Assembly: GCF_001043895.1 (NCBI RefSeq)
Contig: NZ_JTHF01000101.1
Location: 1 to 35,503 of the forward strand
Origin: Methylobacterium indicum
GTDB taxonomy: Bacteria > Pseudomonadota > Alphaproteobacteria > Rhizobiales > Beijerinckiaceae
DNA: 35,503 bases
Direction of reading: 5' to 3'
Numbering within the stretch: the stretch's first letter is position 1; each line of letters starts with the position of its first letter. The translations under genes were made by a program, and so were the position numbers. Of this stretch, positions 26,101 through 32,500 are shown one piece after another. Under the pieces are notes generated by a model. That model did no database searches. It had not been told where the DNA came from and worked only from the letters and a program-made list of their open reading frames with translations.

Positions 26101-28111
26101 GATCGTCTTCGCCGCAGCCGAGATTTTCCCGCATCGACAGCAGGAAGTTCACCAAGGCGCTGCGCGTGACCATGACGCCCTTGGGCTGCCCGGTGCTGCC
26201 CGAGGTGAACATCACGTAGGCGAGTTCGCCCGCCGCACCGGCGATGTCCCCGCCCGGGTCCGAGCCGTCCGCTGCGCCGACGAGCAGGATCCGGGCCTGT
26301 CCGGCGGACGGGTCGAGGCGGGGCGCCAGAGCGCTCTGGGTCAAAATGAAGCGGCAGCCGGCCCGTTCGGTCATCTGCGAGAGGCGGACGGCGGGGAAGC
26401 GCGGATCGAGGGGCACGTAAGCCGCGCCGGCCCTCATCACGGCGAGGAGGGCGACGACCATGTCGAGCGACCGCTCCACGCACACGCCGACCACCGTCGT
26501 CGCATCGACGCCGGCGCGGATCAGGCGTCGTGCGAGCCGGGCGACGGCGTCGTCGAGCTGCCTGTAGGTCAGGGTGATGTCGCCGAAGGTGACGGCGGGC
26601 GCGTCCGGACGGGAGCGGACTTGCTCGGCAATCAGGCCTTCCAGGCTGACGGCAGACCCATAATCGCGCGCGGTCGCATCGTCCTGCCCGAGGATGGCGG
26701 CCCTCTCGGCCGCCGGCAGCCACTGCAGGGCATTCACCGCGGTCGATGGATCGGCCACGGCCGCGTCGATCAGGGTGAGGAAGTGCCGGGCCATCCCCTC
26801 GATCACGGTGCGATCGTAGATCTGCGGATGGTACTTGAACACGAAGGTCGTGCCCTCGTGGGGCAGGATGTCGAGGCCGAGTTCGTATTCGCCGGCCTGA
26901 TGGAGACCGTGAATCTGCTCGAAGCTCGTCCCTGCCTCCGTGACCGCGACGGGCATCGGGGTCTCGGCAAGGAACCCCTGGAAATTGAAGCTCACCTGGA
27001 AGACCGGTGAGCTCGCATCCTGGCCATGCGCCCCAAGGTCGCTCACGATGCTGCCGAACGGGTAGGCCGCATGGTCCAAGGCTGCCGCGATCGTGCCCTG
27101 CACGCGCGCGAGATGAATGGAGAACGCCTCGCCGTCCGGAACCTCGTTCCGGATCGGCAGCATGTTGACGAAATGCCCGATGATCCCGTCGAAACGTTCC
27201 TGCGGGCGTAGCGTCGAGGGCATGCCCACCACGATATCCCGCTGGCCGGTGTAGCGGCTGAGCAGCACTTGGAACACGGCGAGGAAGAACGCGGCCTTGC
27301 TGACCCCTTCGTGTTGCAGCAATCCCGCCACGGCGGCGAGGCGCGCGGCCGGGACTGTGACCTCGACGACAGCGCCTTCGTGCTTCAGGTCGCGGGTCCA
27401 TGGCCGTGTCCGAGGAAGCCCGTCGAGCGGGATCGCGCCGGACAATTGCCGCGTCCAATACGCCCTGTCGGTCGCCCCTCGCGGGCCCCCGACGACGTCG
27501 CGCTGCCAGGTCACGAAATCGGAATATTCCCCCTCGGGCCAGTCGAGGTCGCAGGACCGGCCAGCTTCCAAGTCGCCGTACGCGCGGAGGAGGTCGGCGA
27601 TGAGCAGGCGCGAGGAGGATCCGTCGAGGACGATGTGATGCGCTGCAACGAGCAGCAGCGTCCTGTCCGCGCCGAGAGTGAGGAGTTCAACCCTGACCGG
27701 CGGGCCGCGTTCGAGGTCGAATGGCTCGCGCATGCGCTGCTCGAGCACGCGGCTCACATTCTCCGCATCGTCGGGGACAAGGTCGACGCGCGCCACGGTG
27801 AGGCCTCGCTCGTCGAGCAGGACGAATCTCGGCGTCATCCTCGCCGCGTCGATGCGTGCCCGGAGGAGGGGGTGGCGCTTGGCCACGAGCCGAAGCGCGT
27901 GTTCGAGGATCCCCGCGTTCAGGCTCGGCCGGCATGACAAGCAGAAGCCGACATTGTACGCGTGGCCCTCGGGTTCGGCGCGATAAAGGGCCCAAAGTCC
28001 CCTCTGCCCGTCCGACAGGCATCCATCCCAGGCTTGCTCGAGGCGCGCCGCGAGGTCACGCGTCGTGACGATGCCTTTGCGGTAATCGTCGATGATCGAC
28101 AGGATGTCCAT
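17114..28111 (-). CDS. Hybrid NRPS/trans-AT PKS: C-A(Gly)-PCP / KS-cMT-ACP-ACP / KS-DH-KR
   Basis: 3665 residues. ATG 28111 (in TGATG, sharing one base with the upstream stop) is chosen over 28171 because AAGGAG lies 8 nt before it. Domains: C 30-460 (HHIVLDG 158-164); A about 505-975 (A3 from 635, NGK 965-967); PCP Ser1026; KS1 1103-1530 (Cys1279 in TNCSSAL, His1415, His1455); AT-less linker ending RISLPGYAFA near 1680; cMT 1700-2080 (EIGAGTG 1909-1915); ACPs with Ser2150 and Ser2251; KS2 2320-2745 (Cys2476, His2611, His2651); DH (His2916 in HxxxG, Asp3081); KR (GGAGGLG from 3398, Ser3526, Tyr3539). My reading of the A-domain pocket is DILQLGMIWK, a glycine-type code. The usual KR Asn four residues after Tyr is Cys3543. 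Role: couples the loaded acyl group to glycine, extends by two malonates with methylation, and reduces and dehydrates the second. The protein ends without an ACP; the module is completed by the next protein. No cis-AT is present. Confidence 0.95.
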   Translation of the reverse strand: MDILSIIDDYRKGIVTTRDLAARLEQAWDGCLSDGQRGLWALYRAEPEGHAYNVGFCLSCRPSLNAGILEHALRLVAKRHPLLRARIDAARMTPRFVLLDERGLTVARVDLVPDDAENVSRVLEQRMREPFDLERGPPVRVELLTLGADRTLLLVAAHHIVLDGSSSRLLIADLLRAYGDLEAGRSCDLDWPEGEYSDFVTWQRDVVGGPRGATDRAYWTRQLSGAIPLDGLPRTRPWTRDLKHEGAVVEVTVPAARLAAVAGLLQHEGVSKAAFFLAVFQVLLSRYTGQRDIVVGMPSTLRPQERFDGIIGHFVNMLPIRNEVPDGEAFSIHLARVQGTIAAALDHAAYPFGSIVSDLGAHGQDASSPVFQVSFNFQGFLAETPMPVAVTEAGTSFEQIHGLHQAGEYELGLDILPHEGTTFVFKYHPQIYDRTVIEGMARHFLTLIDAAVADPSTAVNALQWLPAAERAAILGQDDATARDYGSAVSLEGLIAEQVRSRPDAPAVTFGDITLTYRQLDDAVARLARRLIRAGVDATTVVGVCVERSLDMVVALLAVMRAGAAYVPLDPRFPAVRLSQMTERAGCRFILTQSALAPRLDPSAGQARILLVGAADGSDPGGDIAGAAGELAYVMFTSGSTGQPKGVMVTRSALVNFLLSMRENLGCGEDDRWLAVTTYCFDIAALELYLPLVTGGHCVICGADVVRNADLLRREIAVVRPTFMQATPASWSMLFRVGWRNSERVRLLCGGEALSDNLRRLFVESGSHVWNMYGPTETTIWSTMGVVKPDGAVTVGTPIANTRVYVLDERLQPVTYGVAGELCIAGDGLALGYRDDPDQTARRFVESPFRPGERLYRTGDRARRRHDGEIEIVGRADDQVKVRGFRIELGEIEGALNRHPAVEGSVVVVSEASGVSRLSAFVVTGGRNDRATPDSAALRTFLMQTLPEHMIPAEFTRVDAFPLTPNGKVDRKQLLKHVAGAQAAGHRGPATPEADDIEARVDAAFRNALANGAFTRDDRFFDIGGDSISAIAVVEQVNAELGCRLSVTALFRCPTVASLSALVHEARAGGHPGIQADPPDSAERSVLPRDSAPPTARLPGVPEDALAIVGISCQFPGAEDHRQFWDNLVAGRAGTRLVPLDELEAAGVPPSVREAPNYVPQQAEVAGKAEFDAAFFNISPRDAEFMDPQARLLLQNAWKAIEDAGYNVEDVPDTSVFMSTSNNHYQTQIPGLRPDASKPRIMDDAGDYVAWLLSQGGSTPTMVSNKLGLTGPSLHVSTNCSSALAGFHLACQGLLAGEVDQALVGAAAIFPATGFGYLHQPGLNFSSDGRCKVFDEDADGMVGGEGAAVIMVKRARDAIAAGDNVYALVRGVAINNDGSAKAGFYAPSIQGQTAVIRKVIDKTSVDPATISYVEAHGTGTRIGDPIEVAALTEAYRHYTQLNRYCGIGSVKSNIGHLDAAAGMAGIIKVALSLYHEKIPPTIHYERPNPEIDFKSSPFYVVTSVSDLRGRGTEPARAALSSFGIGGTNGHAILERCPRPTGRADAVRETGPVIVPLSAQNEERLAACAAALLEALPACRRAGNRLADVAYTLQIGRRPMACRAVAIVADFDALADALAALSARTSLPPFCLAGGAGREPAAGTPGPDVNAELWRRAEAWIDGGAGDWGPSPPGARRISLPGYAFARKRYALACPPPASSAFDPLERLERRAERTVGEGLGQLHASGSAAAAADEYRRCTSALDDVLAGLLLHQIAEAGVFGADGLAPARAFIEAAPRSLARWLAHGLESLAGRGILERRGRFYRRADDRSATAGAWDAWRSWKAAAGDRPEVRDRVDLIEVMTAAIPDILAGTARATEVMFPSSSFHLVEGLYKRDPIARCVNAALADAVLAIVRSRPSGSTAGAVRIVEIGAGTGGTSDLVLDALARAGLDIGEYAYTDLSRAFLDGAERRLRARHPALHCRRLDIERPVAEQGFEPGTYDIAIATNVLHATRHVRQSLAHVSSLLRAGGVLLLNEISDNSLTMHVTFGLLEGWWRFEDGERRLPGGPALSGDGWARALREAGFRSVRRLGPASEPFGLQLIAAEAGAREAAGVEGRRHAPRAPLAATDRRPMAAAGIASAVTTTLAASLKMDPSEISPDVSFSDYGLDSLAAVAVLDELKRALRVALHVSDLFDHPTVAKLTEHVSSLAPDPGALPADRPRAVAGGGARQTGCAERIVEDAVTRALSSVLKMDEDDIAVETPFADYGLESLTAVEVVRRLKYSLAVDLDVTEVFDHPTVAALARHLSGACSVQREPRGEPIRPAQRALARERAPALPEPIAIVGMSGRFPQADDVDGLWHHLARGSDLVEPVTRWDHAAVGADCPDGGFMRDIDRFDPLFFNISGLEAAYMEPQQRLFLEEAWKALEDAGYAGVQIGSLRCGVYVGCTTGDYFDLSRPADYPAQAFWGNMSSIVPARISYYLNLHGPALAVDTACSSSLVAVHLACQALRNGEVAMALAGGVFVQCSPRLYIAGSRAGMLSRSGRCKAFDDAADGFVPAEGVGVLVLKRLSDAIDARDQIHAVIRGSGLNQDGTTNGITAPSAKSQQDLQEQVYDAFGIDCADIHLMEAHGTGTKLGDPIEFQALARSFRGRTELRNFCALGSSKSNLGHTQMAAGVVGIIKTVMSLRHEQIPPTLHYDRCNTNIALDDSPFYINTGPVPWPARQGRRRCAAVSSFGASGTNGHVVIEEAPARPTRVTGRRERAIVLSARTGEQLRLQAGRLAAFCSAHPAVDLGDVSYTLALGRRHFPYRLAVVVSDLEQLRDALMRWSAGEAVPTVLGGERAKPAGAAGPAPTGRVAPAVLAAYYAAGGSVDWDSVFIGESCGRISLPTYPFARDRCWLPDEPVEPRAAPLPASPDADAATVLTGDEYFLRHHRVQGRPILPGALYLELARTALAAGRQPLRDACAALSNLVFLNPVVVAGPPVAVRVASTGEGGRDFDISSAPDGEKRVHCRGEIRPAAPRPPAIDIVRLRERHASRHVGSGAFYDHFAEIGIDYGTSFRVVVQAFVSPGSVLAELRAPEELRASLDSQAFHPAMVDGALQCLKLLSGGGEAPARPNLLFAIREASAFAPCTTSMWAWLRPAGDGPGDRVDIDIADDCGRVCVALRGVMTRPVEPDTRRIPSVDPLRDIGLGARTRILTPAWVPVAPATTAPSRRRVGAVVVADRSGRSLDALRSELAHAATLDVSGDVEAIARQLGAMPPIDHLIWFGAAPARAPRPAEDMAAAENGGALEVFRLCKALLQAGYATRTLSLTLVTEGVQRVRPDERTDPTQAGVSGLAGTIAKEYPNWAVRAADVARVDATSFKAVLALEADPDGNTRAYRDGRWLEQRLHVRGTDSLRSCGLPAGGVYVIAGGAGGLGRALSGHLIRRYRAQVVWLGRRERDAAIDAHVAALAVHGPAPLYLRADICDRDALRRAHAEISRRFGRVTGLIQSALVFGGASLDRMTESAFRAVLDAKVAGSAHFVEEFRNEPLDLVLFVSSLNSYLKAIGQAHYAAACTFKDAFAMHLARELPGAVKVINLSYCFNNVDLSDRKGNSGDIDFITEEEFILGIERLISASFEQMSLINFSAALNTRGIQLGEGSEAPRPASDPRHAGGMDDETETLRRIRERMGALNALAI

Positions 28112-31083
28112 CAAAGCCGCTCCTTGATCATGTCCAGCGCCCTCGACCGGGTGATTCGGCCGCGCGAGCAATCCAGCAACACGTTGACGACCGCCTCATC
28201 GATCTGCGGCGCCCGAGCAGACTCAAGAGATTTCATCATTTCTGGGTCGGTATTTTCAATTATGTACTGAGCCAGGGATCGACACGAATTATTTTTGTAG
28301 ATCGCGCTCGGCGGACATTTGACATCGAACGCAATTTCTATTTTTCGCGCGATCTGGATATATTTGATCGAATCGGTGCCGAGCCGGCTAATCGGATCGC
28401 CAGTCGAGAGGTGGTTCACGTCGGAGCCAAGGAGGGGCCGAAGGACCTTGTCCCTGACGGCCCTGGCGATGACGCCGATCCGGTCCGGCGGGATCGCCGG
28501 GAAGGGCGGATCGAAGCCCTGTCGAACGTCCCAGCGCCAGAGCACGGGGAGTTGGTCCTTGCGGAGGGACGAGCCACAGGCCTGGCGACGCACTTTCCTG
28601 CTCGCCGTCAGGGGTATCGTGCCGCGGGAAGCGAGCACGACCTCGTGGACCTGCAACTGGAAGCGCCGTGACATGAGATCGACGATGCCCAGGCCGATCT
28701 CCCGATGAAGCTCCGGCGCGTCTTCGACTTCCTGGACGATGGCGACGCGCTGTCCTCCCGGCGTCTCGTAGGCGAAAGCCGCGCAGGTGAAGCCTGGACG
28801 ACCCAGATGCTCGCTGAGAGCGGCCTCCAGATCGACGGAATGGTAGTTCTTGCCATTGACTATGATGATATCCTTCAATCTTCCAACTATGTACAAATGT
28901 CCTTCAAGAACAAAACCAAGATCGCCCGTACGAAGAAAGCCACTTTCACCGGTGTCGGCGAGGACGGCATCGAACACCCGCCGCGATTCTTCCTGATCGT
29001 TCCAGTATCCGATGGCCGCGCACGGGGTATCGACCCAGATCTCGCCGATGCGACCGGCCGGACAGCGCCGATGGTTGTCATGATCCACGATCTCGATGCG
29101 TGTTCGGTCGTCGATCTCGCCACAACTCACGACGCAGCGGCCATCCGGCGCTGGCCGAACCCAGCCCTCGAGCAGGGCAGCCTCCTCGAGCCGAACCGAC
29201 CGGAGGGGTTCGCCGACCCTTTGCAAGGTCACCGGCGCTGCCTCCGACAGGCCGTAATGCGGCAGCACGGCCCGGTCCGACAGGCCGAGCGGCGCTAGAA
29301 GCCGGACGAAGCGCTCGTGGTCGGCGAACCGGATCATGTCGCCGCCGCAGATGAGGCTGCCGAGGCACGAGAGGCGAAGGTCATTCAGCCGAGTAGCGTC
29401 GAGCGCTTCGCAGCAGTGATTGAACAGGAAGCTCGGACCGCCGGTATGCGTGGCCTGATACCGGTCGATCAGGGCGAGCCAATCCTGCGGCGCGGAGACG
29501 AAGTTCTCGGGCGGCATGCAGACGCTCAGGGCGCCGTGGGCGAGGGGCGCCAGCAGGCCGAGATTGAGCCCGAATGCGTGATGAAGCGGCAGCCAGGAGA
29601 CGACCCGGCTCCGTGACGACAGGGCCCATTGTGGCGACAGCGCGCTGTTGTCGACCGTCGCATGGGACCAGACGACCCCTTTGGGCTGCGAGGTCGAACC
29701 GGAGGTATAGAGCAGGATCGCTGCATCCTGCTCGCTCGCGGGCCGCCGCCGCAGCGCTGGACCGTCCTGCTCCGCAGAAGCCTCGACCGTGATGGTCCGG
29801 AGCGGAAACCGCCGGGCGTAGATGCGGGCGGTGTCGGCGAATGCGTCCGAGGTCACCAGACACTCCGCACCGCTATGCTGGATGATGGCGGCGATGGGAT
29901 CGTTCGGGCGGTCGGGGTCGACATCCGCGGAGAACGGGACCGGCACGGCCACGACCCCGGCATACCAGCACGCGAGGAGCGCTTGCGGCAGGTCCGGACC
30001 AAAGGGGAGCAGGACGACGACGCGGGCCTGCGGCTCGGTGCAGGCTGCGATCCGGCTTCCGAGGCGCCGGACGCCCGCGGCGATCTCGCCGCCCGTGACC
30101 TTCAGGGGAGTTCCATCGCGGTGGAAAATCTGGAGCGTCCTGTCGTCGAGCGCCCCGCACCGCTCGAGGATCCGCGTCAGAAGGGGCGTTGTGTCCGGGC
30201 GCGGGACGAACGGCGCCGTGCGGCGAGGCCGCGGATCGGCCTGGCGGATCGCCTTGATCATCGGCCGCAGCACGTTCGTGTCGCCGATTTCCGAGAAGTC
30301 ATCGACGCCTTGCGTCAGCAAGTACTGGATGGTTTCCGACCAGAGTACAGGCCGGTAAATCTGCTCGGAGAGAGACCGCTTCAGGTCTTCCTGGCGGTGC
30401 GGCCGCCCCGTAATGTTGGAGACGACAGGAACCGACAGAGCCGAGAACGAGAAACCTTCCAAGAAGGTCGCGAACGACTCGGCGGCCGGCTTCATCAGCG
30501 GTGAATGGAAGGCACCGCTCGTCTTCAATGGCACGACGGCCGACACATTCGGGTGCGCTTCGAGCATCCGCTTGAGCCGGTCGACGTCGGCTTTCGGCCC
30601 GGAGATGACAAGCTGGTCATGGGTATTGAAATTGGCGATAGAAACCGATCGCATTCCTGAAAATTCAATAAAATCCTCTAGCTCGCTGGCATCAAGCCCG
30701 ATCACGGCTGCCATAGAGCCGCCGTCGACCGCGTCCATCAAGGACGCTCGCTTCTCGACAAGCCGAAGACCGGTCTCGAAGTCGAAGGCGCCTGCCGCGA
30801 GAAGAGCGTTATACTCACCGAGACTGAATCCGGCATGAAATTCAGGGGACCGTGAGCGGTGGCGCTCGGCTTGCATGGCGCTCAGCGCGTTGACGACGAA
30901 TATCGCCGGTTGCGTGAACTTGGTTTGATTCAGCCGCTGCGAAGGATTCTCAAGGCAGAGTTCTTTGACAGAATAATCCAAAACGCGATCGGCAATTGCG
31001 AGATAATTTTCAAAGAGCGGGAACAACTCTTGGCCCATGCCGCGTCTTTGCGACCCTTGACCGGGAAAAACCCACGCCTGCAT
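28111..31083 (-). CDS. Malonyl acyltransferase fused to acyl-AMP ligase (FAAL-like) and ACP
   Basis: 990 residues; ATG 31083 has AGAGGA 7 nt upstream. Residues 1-285 are an acyltransferase: FPGQGSQ at 6-12, Ser87 in GFSLGEY, His193 in GAFHS (malonyl-type), complete enough to serve the AT-less modules in trans. Residues about 300-850 are an ANL adenylating domain: LYTSGSTSQPKGV from 458, FLRTGDLG, and GRLKDIIIVNGKNYHSVDLE, the pattern of fatty-acyl-AMP ligases rather than CoA ligases. The last 120 residues hold an ACP with Ser905 in GTDSIKY. The protein therefore should make an acyl-adenylate, load it on its own ACP, hand it to the C domain of the next protein, and also charge all elongation ACPs with malonate. 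The substrate is not readable from sequence; the adjacent chorismate lyase suggests 4-hydroxybenzoate, but a fatty acid is the family default. Local A/T-rich patches occur near 28260-28380 and 28850-28930. Confidence 0.93.
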   Translation of the reverse strand: MQAWVFPGQGSQRRGMGQELFPLFENYLAIADRVLDYSVKELCLENPSQRLNQTKFTQPAIFVVNALSAMQAERHRSRSPEFHAGFSLGEYNALLAAGAFDFETGLRLVEKRASLMDAVDGGSMAAVIGLDASELEDFIEFSGMRSVSIANFNTHDQLVISGPKADVDRLKRMLEAHPNVSAVVPLKTSGAFHSPLMKPAAESFATFLEGFSFSALSVPVVSNITGRPHRQEDLKRSLSEQIYRPVLWSETIQYLLTQGVDDFSEIGDTNVLRPMIKAIRQADPRPRRTAPFVPRPDTTPLLTRILERCGALDDRTLQIFHRDGTPLKVTGGEIAAGVRRLGSRIAACTEPQARVVVLLPFGPDLPQALLACWYAGVVAVPVPFSADVDPDRPNDPIAAIIQHSGAECLVTSDAFADTARIYARRFPLRTITVEASAEQDGPALRRRPASEQDAAILLYTSGSTSQPKGVVWSHATVDNSALSPQWALSSRSRVVSWLPLHHAFGLNLGLLAPLAHGALSVCMPPENFVSAPQDWLALIDRYQATHTGGPSFLFNHCCEALDATRLNDLRLSCLGSLICGGDMIRFADHERFVRLLAPLGLSDRAVLPHYGLSEAAPVTLQRVGEPLRSVRLEEAALLEGWVRPAPDGRCVVSCGEIDDRTRIEIVDHDNHRRCPAGRIGEIWVDTPCAAIGYWNDQEESRRVFDAVLADTGESGFLRTGDLGFVLEGHLYIVGRLKDIIIVNGKNYHSVDLEAALSEHLGRPGFTCAAFAYETPGGQRVAIVQEVEDAPELHREIGLGIVDLMSRRFQLQVHEVVLASRGTIPLTASRKVRRQACGSSLRKDQLPVLWRWDVRQGFDPPFPAIPPDRIGVIARAVRDKVLRPLLGSDVNHLSTGDPISRLGTDSIKYIQIARKIEIAFDVKCPPSAIYKNNSCRSLAQYIIENTDPEMMKSLESARAPQIDEAVVNVLLDCSRGRITRSRALDMIKERL
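28120..28125 (-). promoter_or_regulatory. Ribosome binding site deciding the NRPS/PKS start
   Basis: AAGGAG on the minus strand, 8 nt before the ATG at 28111, inside the last codons of the AT-ligase gene. With the TGATG overlap it indicates translational coupling and excludes the 20-residue extension from 28171. Confidence 0.8.
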
Positions 31084-31212
31084 TGCATTTTCCTCTCACC
31101 GGGAAGCACCATGCCGTCGTTGACGGAAAGGAGGTTTCCATAAATTCGGCGATCTTCCTGTTTTGCGGCTAAGATTGTCGCACTTGTCGACGGGATGCCC
31201 CCCTTTTTCCCG

Positions 31213-31235
31213 TTGATAAGCGGAGTCATTATCAA
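31213..31235. promoter_or_regulatory. Operator-like inverted repeat TTGATAA-N9-TTATCAA
   Basis: Perfect 7-bp arms (31213-31219 and 31229-31235) around a 9-bp spacer, about 130 bp upstream of the operon start. The geometry suits a dimeric repressor or activator. It has a distant Fur-box flavour, but the match is too poor to name the protein. Confidence 0.4.
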
Positions 31236-31336
31236 TCGCAACGAATTTTTTATGATTGATATTCGTGGTCGTTGCAGATAATGCCTAGGCGTGATCTCGA
31301 GCCGGCAACGCGGCCAGAGGTATTTGTTATAGCTAG

Positions 31337-31356
31337 CCTGTCAGAACTTTCGCAGG
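31337..31356. promoter_or_regulatory. lux-box-like dyad CCTG-N12-CAGG
   Basis: 20 bp with the CCTG/CAGG ends and spacing of LuxR-family boxes, extended by one G/C pair on the outside; the inner part is only weakly symmetric. It lies about 70 bp upstream of the lyase start, a suitable distance for an activator site, and about 250 bp from the operon start. No luxR or luxI is in the window. Confidence 0.3.
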
Positions 31357-31410
31357 CAGCTGAAGGGTGGGCTCGATACTCGCGGATCACGGCAGGTCGG
31401 ACGGATGAAC

Positions 31411-31417
31411 AAGGAGG
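31411..31417 (+). promoter_or_regulatory. Ribosome binding site deciding the lyase start
   Basis: AAGGAGG, 11 nt before ATG 31429. The upstream in-frame ATG at 31405 lies before this site and has no good one of its own. Confidence 0.6.
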
Positions 31418-31428
31418 TTCATGCACGC

Positions 31429-31986
31429 ATGACGACGGATGCCTGCTGGAGCGCAGTTCCTCCATCTGGAACGTCTGCCACTCAGAAAGACTGGCTGACG
31501 CGTCCTGGGTCGCTGACTAAGCTCCTCGCCACGTTGGGAGAGCTGCGGTTGGCGGTGATCCTCGAAAAATCCTCGCCTCCCTGGAAAGAAGACCTGGATT
31601 TCTTGAATGCTGCACCGGAGGATCGGTTTTGGATTCGCGAGGTCCTGCTGCTCGTGGATGGCGAGCCCTGCGTATTCGGCCATACCGTCGTCCGCCTCGA
31701 CGATAGCGAGGGGGCTTGGCGCTCATTGCGTGACTTGGGTGACCGGCCCTTGGCCGAGTTGCTGTATCGGGACACGGAGGTCATTCGGTCCGCACTGACC
31801 AGTGCCGAAATGGAATCGTCACACCCGATGGCGGAACGGGTCTGTGACGTGGTGTCCAGAGGACGGGCCTTGTCGAACGGCCGCCTGTTGGCTCGTCGGT
31901 CGATCTTCCGGCGCGCGTCGCGACCTCTGCTGGTAGTCGAATGCATGCTGCCCGAGCTGTGGCGTCGCGCCGACATGCGCGCCTGA
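31429..31986 (+). CDS. ubiC: Chorismate pyruvate-lyase (UbiC family)
   Basis: 185 residues from ATG 31429 (193 if ATG 31405 is used); E. coli UbiC has 165. The family converts chorismate to 4-hydroxybenzoate and pyruvate in the cytoplasm, normally for ubiquinone. Landmarks: WLTRPGSL at 22-29, WIREVLLL with Arg70 (matching the substrate-binding Arg76 of UbiC), LGDRPLAELLY at 103-113, and ARRSIF...RPLLVVECMLP with Glu171 (matching Glu155). The active site therefore looks intact. There is no prenyltransferase ubiA next to it, as is common when the gene serves ubiquinone. It instead diverges from the assembly-line operon whose first protein carries an acid-activating domain. A role in making an aromatic starter is therefore plausible but unproven; the ubiquinone role remains possible. 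Confidence 0.85.
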   Translation: MTTDACWSAVPPSGTSATQKDWLTRPGSLTKLLATLGELRLAVILEKSSPPWKEDLDFLNAAPEDRFWIREVLLLVDGEPCVFGHTVVRLDDSEGAWRSLRDLGDRPLAELLYRDTEVIRSALTSAEMESSHPMAERVCDVVSRGRALSNGRLLARRSIFRRASRPLLVVECMLPELWRRADMRA

Positions 31987-32221
31987 GCGAGCGCCGCCCT
32001 CGCCCCGGCCGGATTGCCACGGCCAGCCGGCGCGTGTGCGGGACCGGCCGGGGCACCGTTTCGCAAGCATATGGCCTCGCGGCTCCCGGGTGCAGCCGAC
32101 GCCGCGCGAACCGGCACCGCTGAAGCATCCGGCGAGGCTTTGAGTTCGACGTTCGGCGGCGTGCGCGAGAGGAGCGTCGGCACACCCCTGATCGAGCTGT
32201 ACGGCGCTGCCGCCTCTCATG

Positions 32222-32279
32222 CGATTTCCGACTGATCGCTCGGTGATGGCTGCACAACCGCCGAGCGATGCGGAAATCG
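32222..32279. repeat. Nested inverted repeat
   Basis: Outer arms CGATTTCCG (32222-32230) and CGGAAATCG (32271-32279) and inner arms CGCTCGG (32237-32243) and CCGAGCG (32261-32267) are both perfect and enclose a 17-nt loop. It could fold as one interrupted stem, be a double operator, or be the end of a lost mobile element. Confidence 0.65.
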
Positions 32280-32326
32280 GCTTCGCTCAGACGTGTGAAG
32301 CCTTCGGCGTCACCGCGCGGGCGGGC

Positions 32327-32364
32327 GATCCGAGATCCGGAAGAGATCTTCCGGATCTCGGATC
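32327..32364. terminator. Perfect 17-bp hairpin, possible terminator
   Basis: Arms 32327-32343 and 32348-32364 are exact reverse complements (GATCCGAGATCCGGAAG) with loop AGAT. The stem is very stable but is followed only by GAGGGATTTCT, not a real T run. It could be a weak intrinsic terminator after the lyase gene or another kind of palindrome. The repeat is certain; the terminator reading is not. Confidence 0.5.
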
Positions 32365-32486
32365 GAGGGATTTCTAGCGAGCAGAGCGCCTTGCCGTAGC
32401 GGACCATAGGGGGTATCATGGTTGAAGCGCGGGTGTAGAAGCTATTTGTTCTTTCTGTAAAAAGCCAAAAGGTCAATATCGTCTAT

Positions 32487-32491
32487 AGGAG
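32487..32491 (+). promoter_or_regulatory. Ribosome binding site deciding the clpP start
   Basis: AGGAG, 9 nt before ATG 32501. It directly abuts the earlier in-frame ATG at 32492, which is too close to use it. Confidence 0.65.
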
Positions 32492-32500
32492 ATGCAGATT

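Larger units (their letters stand above)
31084..31428. promoter_or_regulatory. Divergent promoter region between PKS operon and lyase
   Basis: 345 bp between the minus-strand operon start and the plus-strand lyase start. It is more A/T-rich than the flanks and contains two dyads listed separately. Promoters in both directions must lie here or nearby because the genes diverge. I cannot pick -35/-10 boxes with confidence. Confidence 0.6.
31987..32500. other. Gap between lyase and clpP with two inverted repeats
   Basis: 514 bp without a credible gene; the short ORFs here are Arg/Ala/Pro-rich with no family resemblance. It holds the nested dyad at 32222-32279 and the perfect 17-bp hairpin at 32327-32364. 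Downstream of 32365 the sequence turns A/T-richer, fitting a clpP promoter, though I cannot define boxes. Confidence 0.6.

Noticed and set aside
31213..31235. Fur box
   Set aside because: GATAA and TTATC parts are present, but the central GC-rich spacer does not fit the Fur pattern; kept only as an unnamed dyad.
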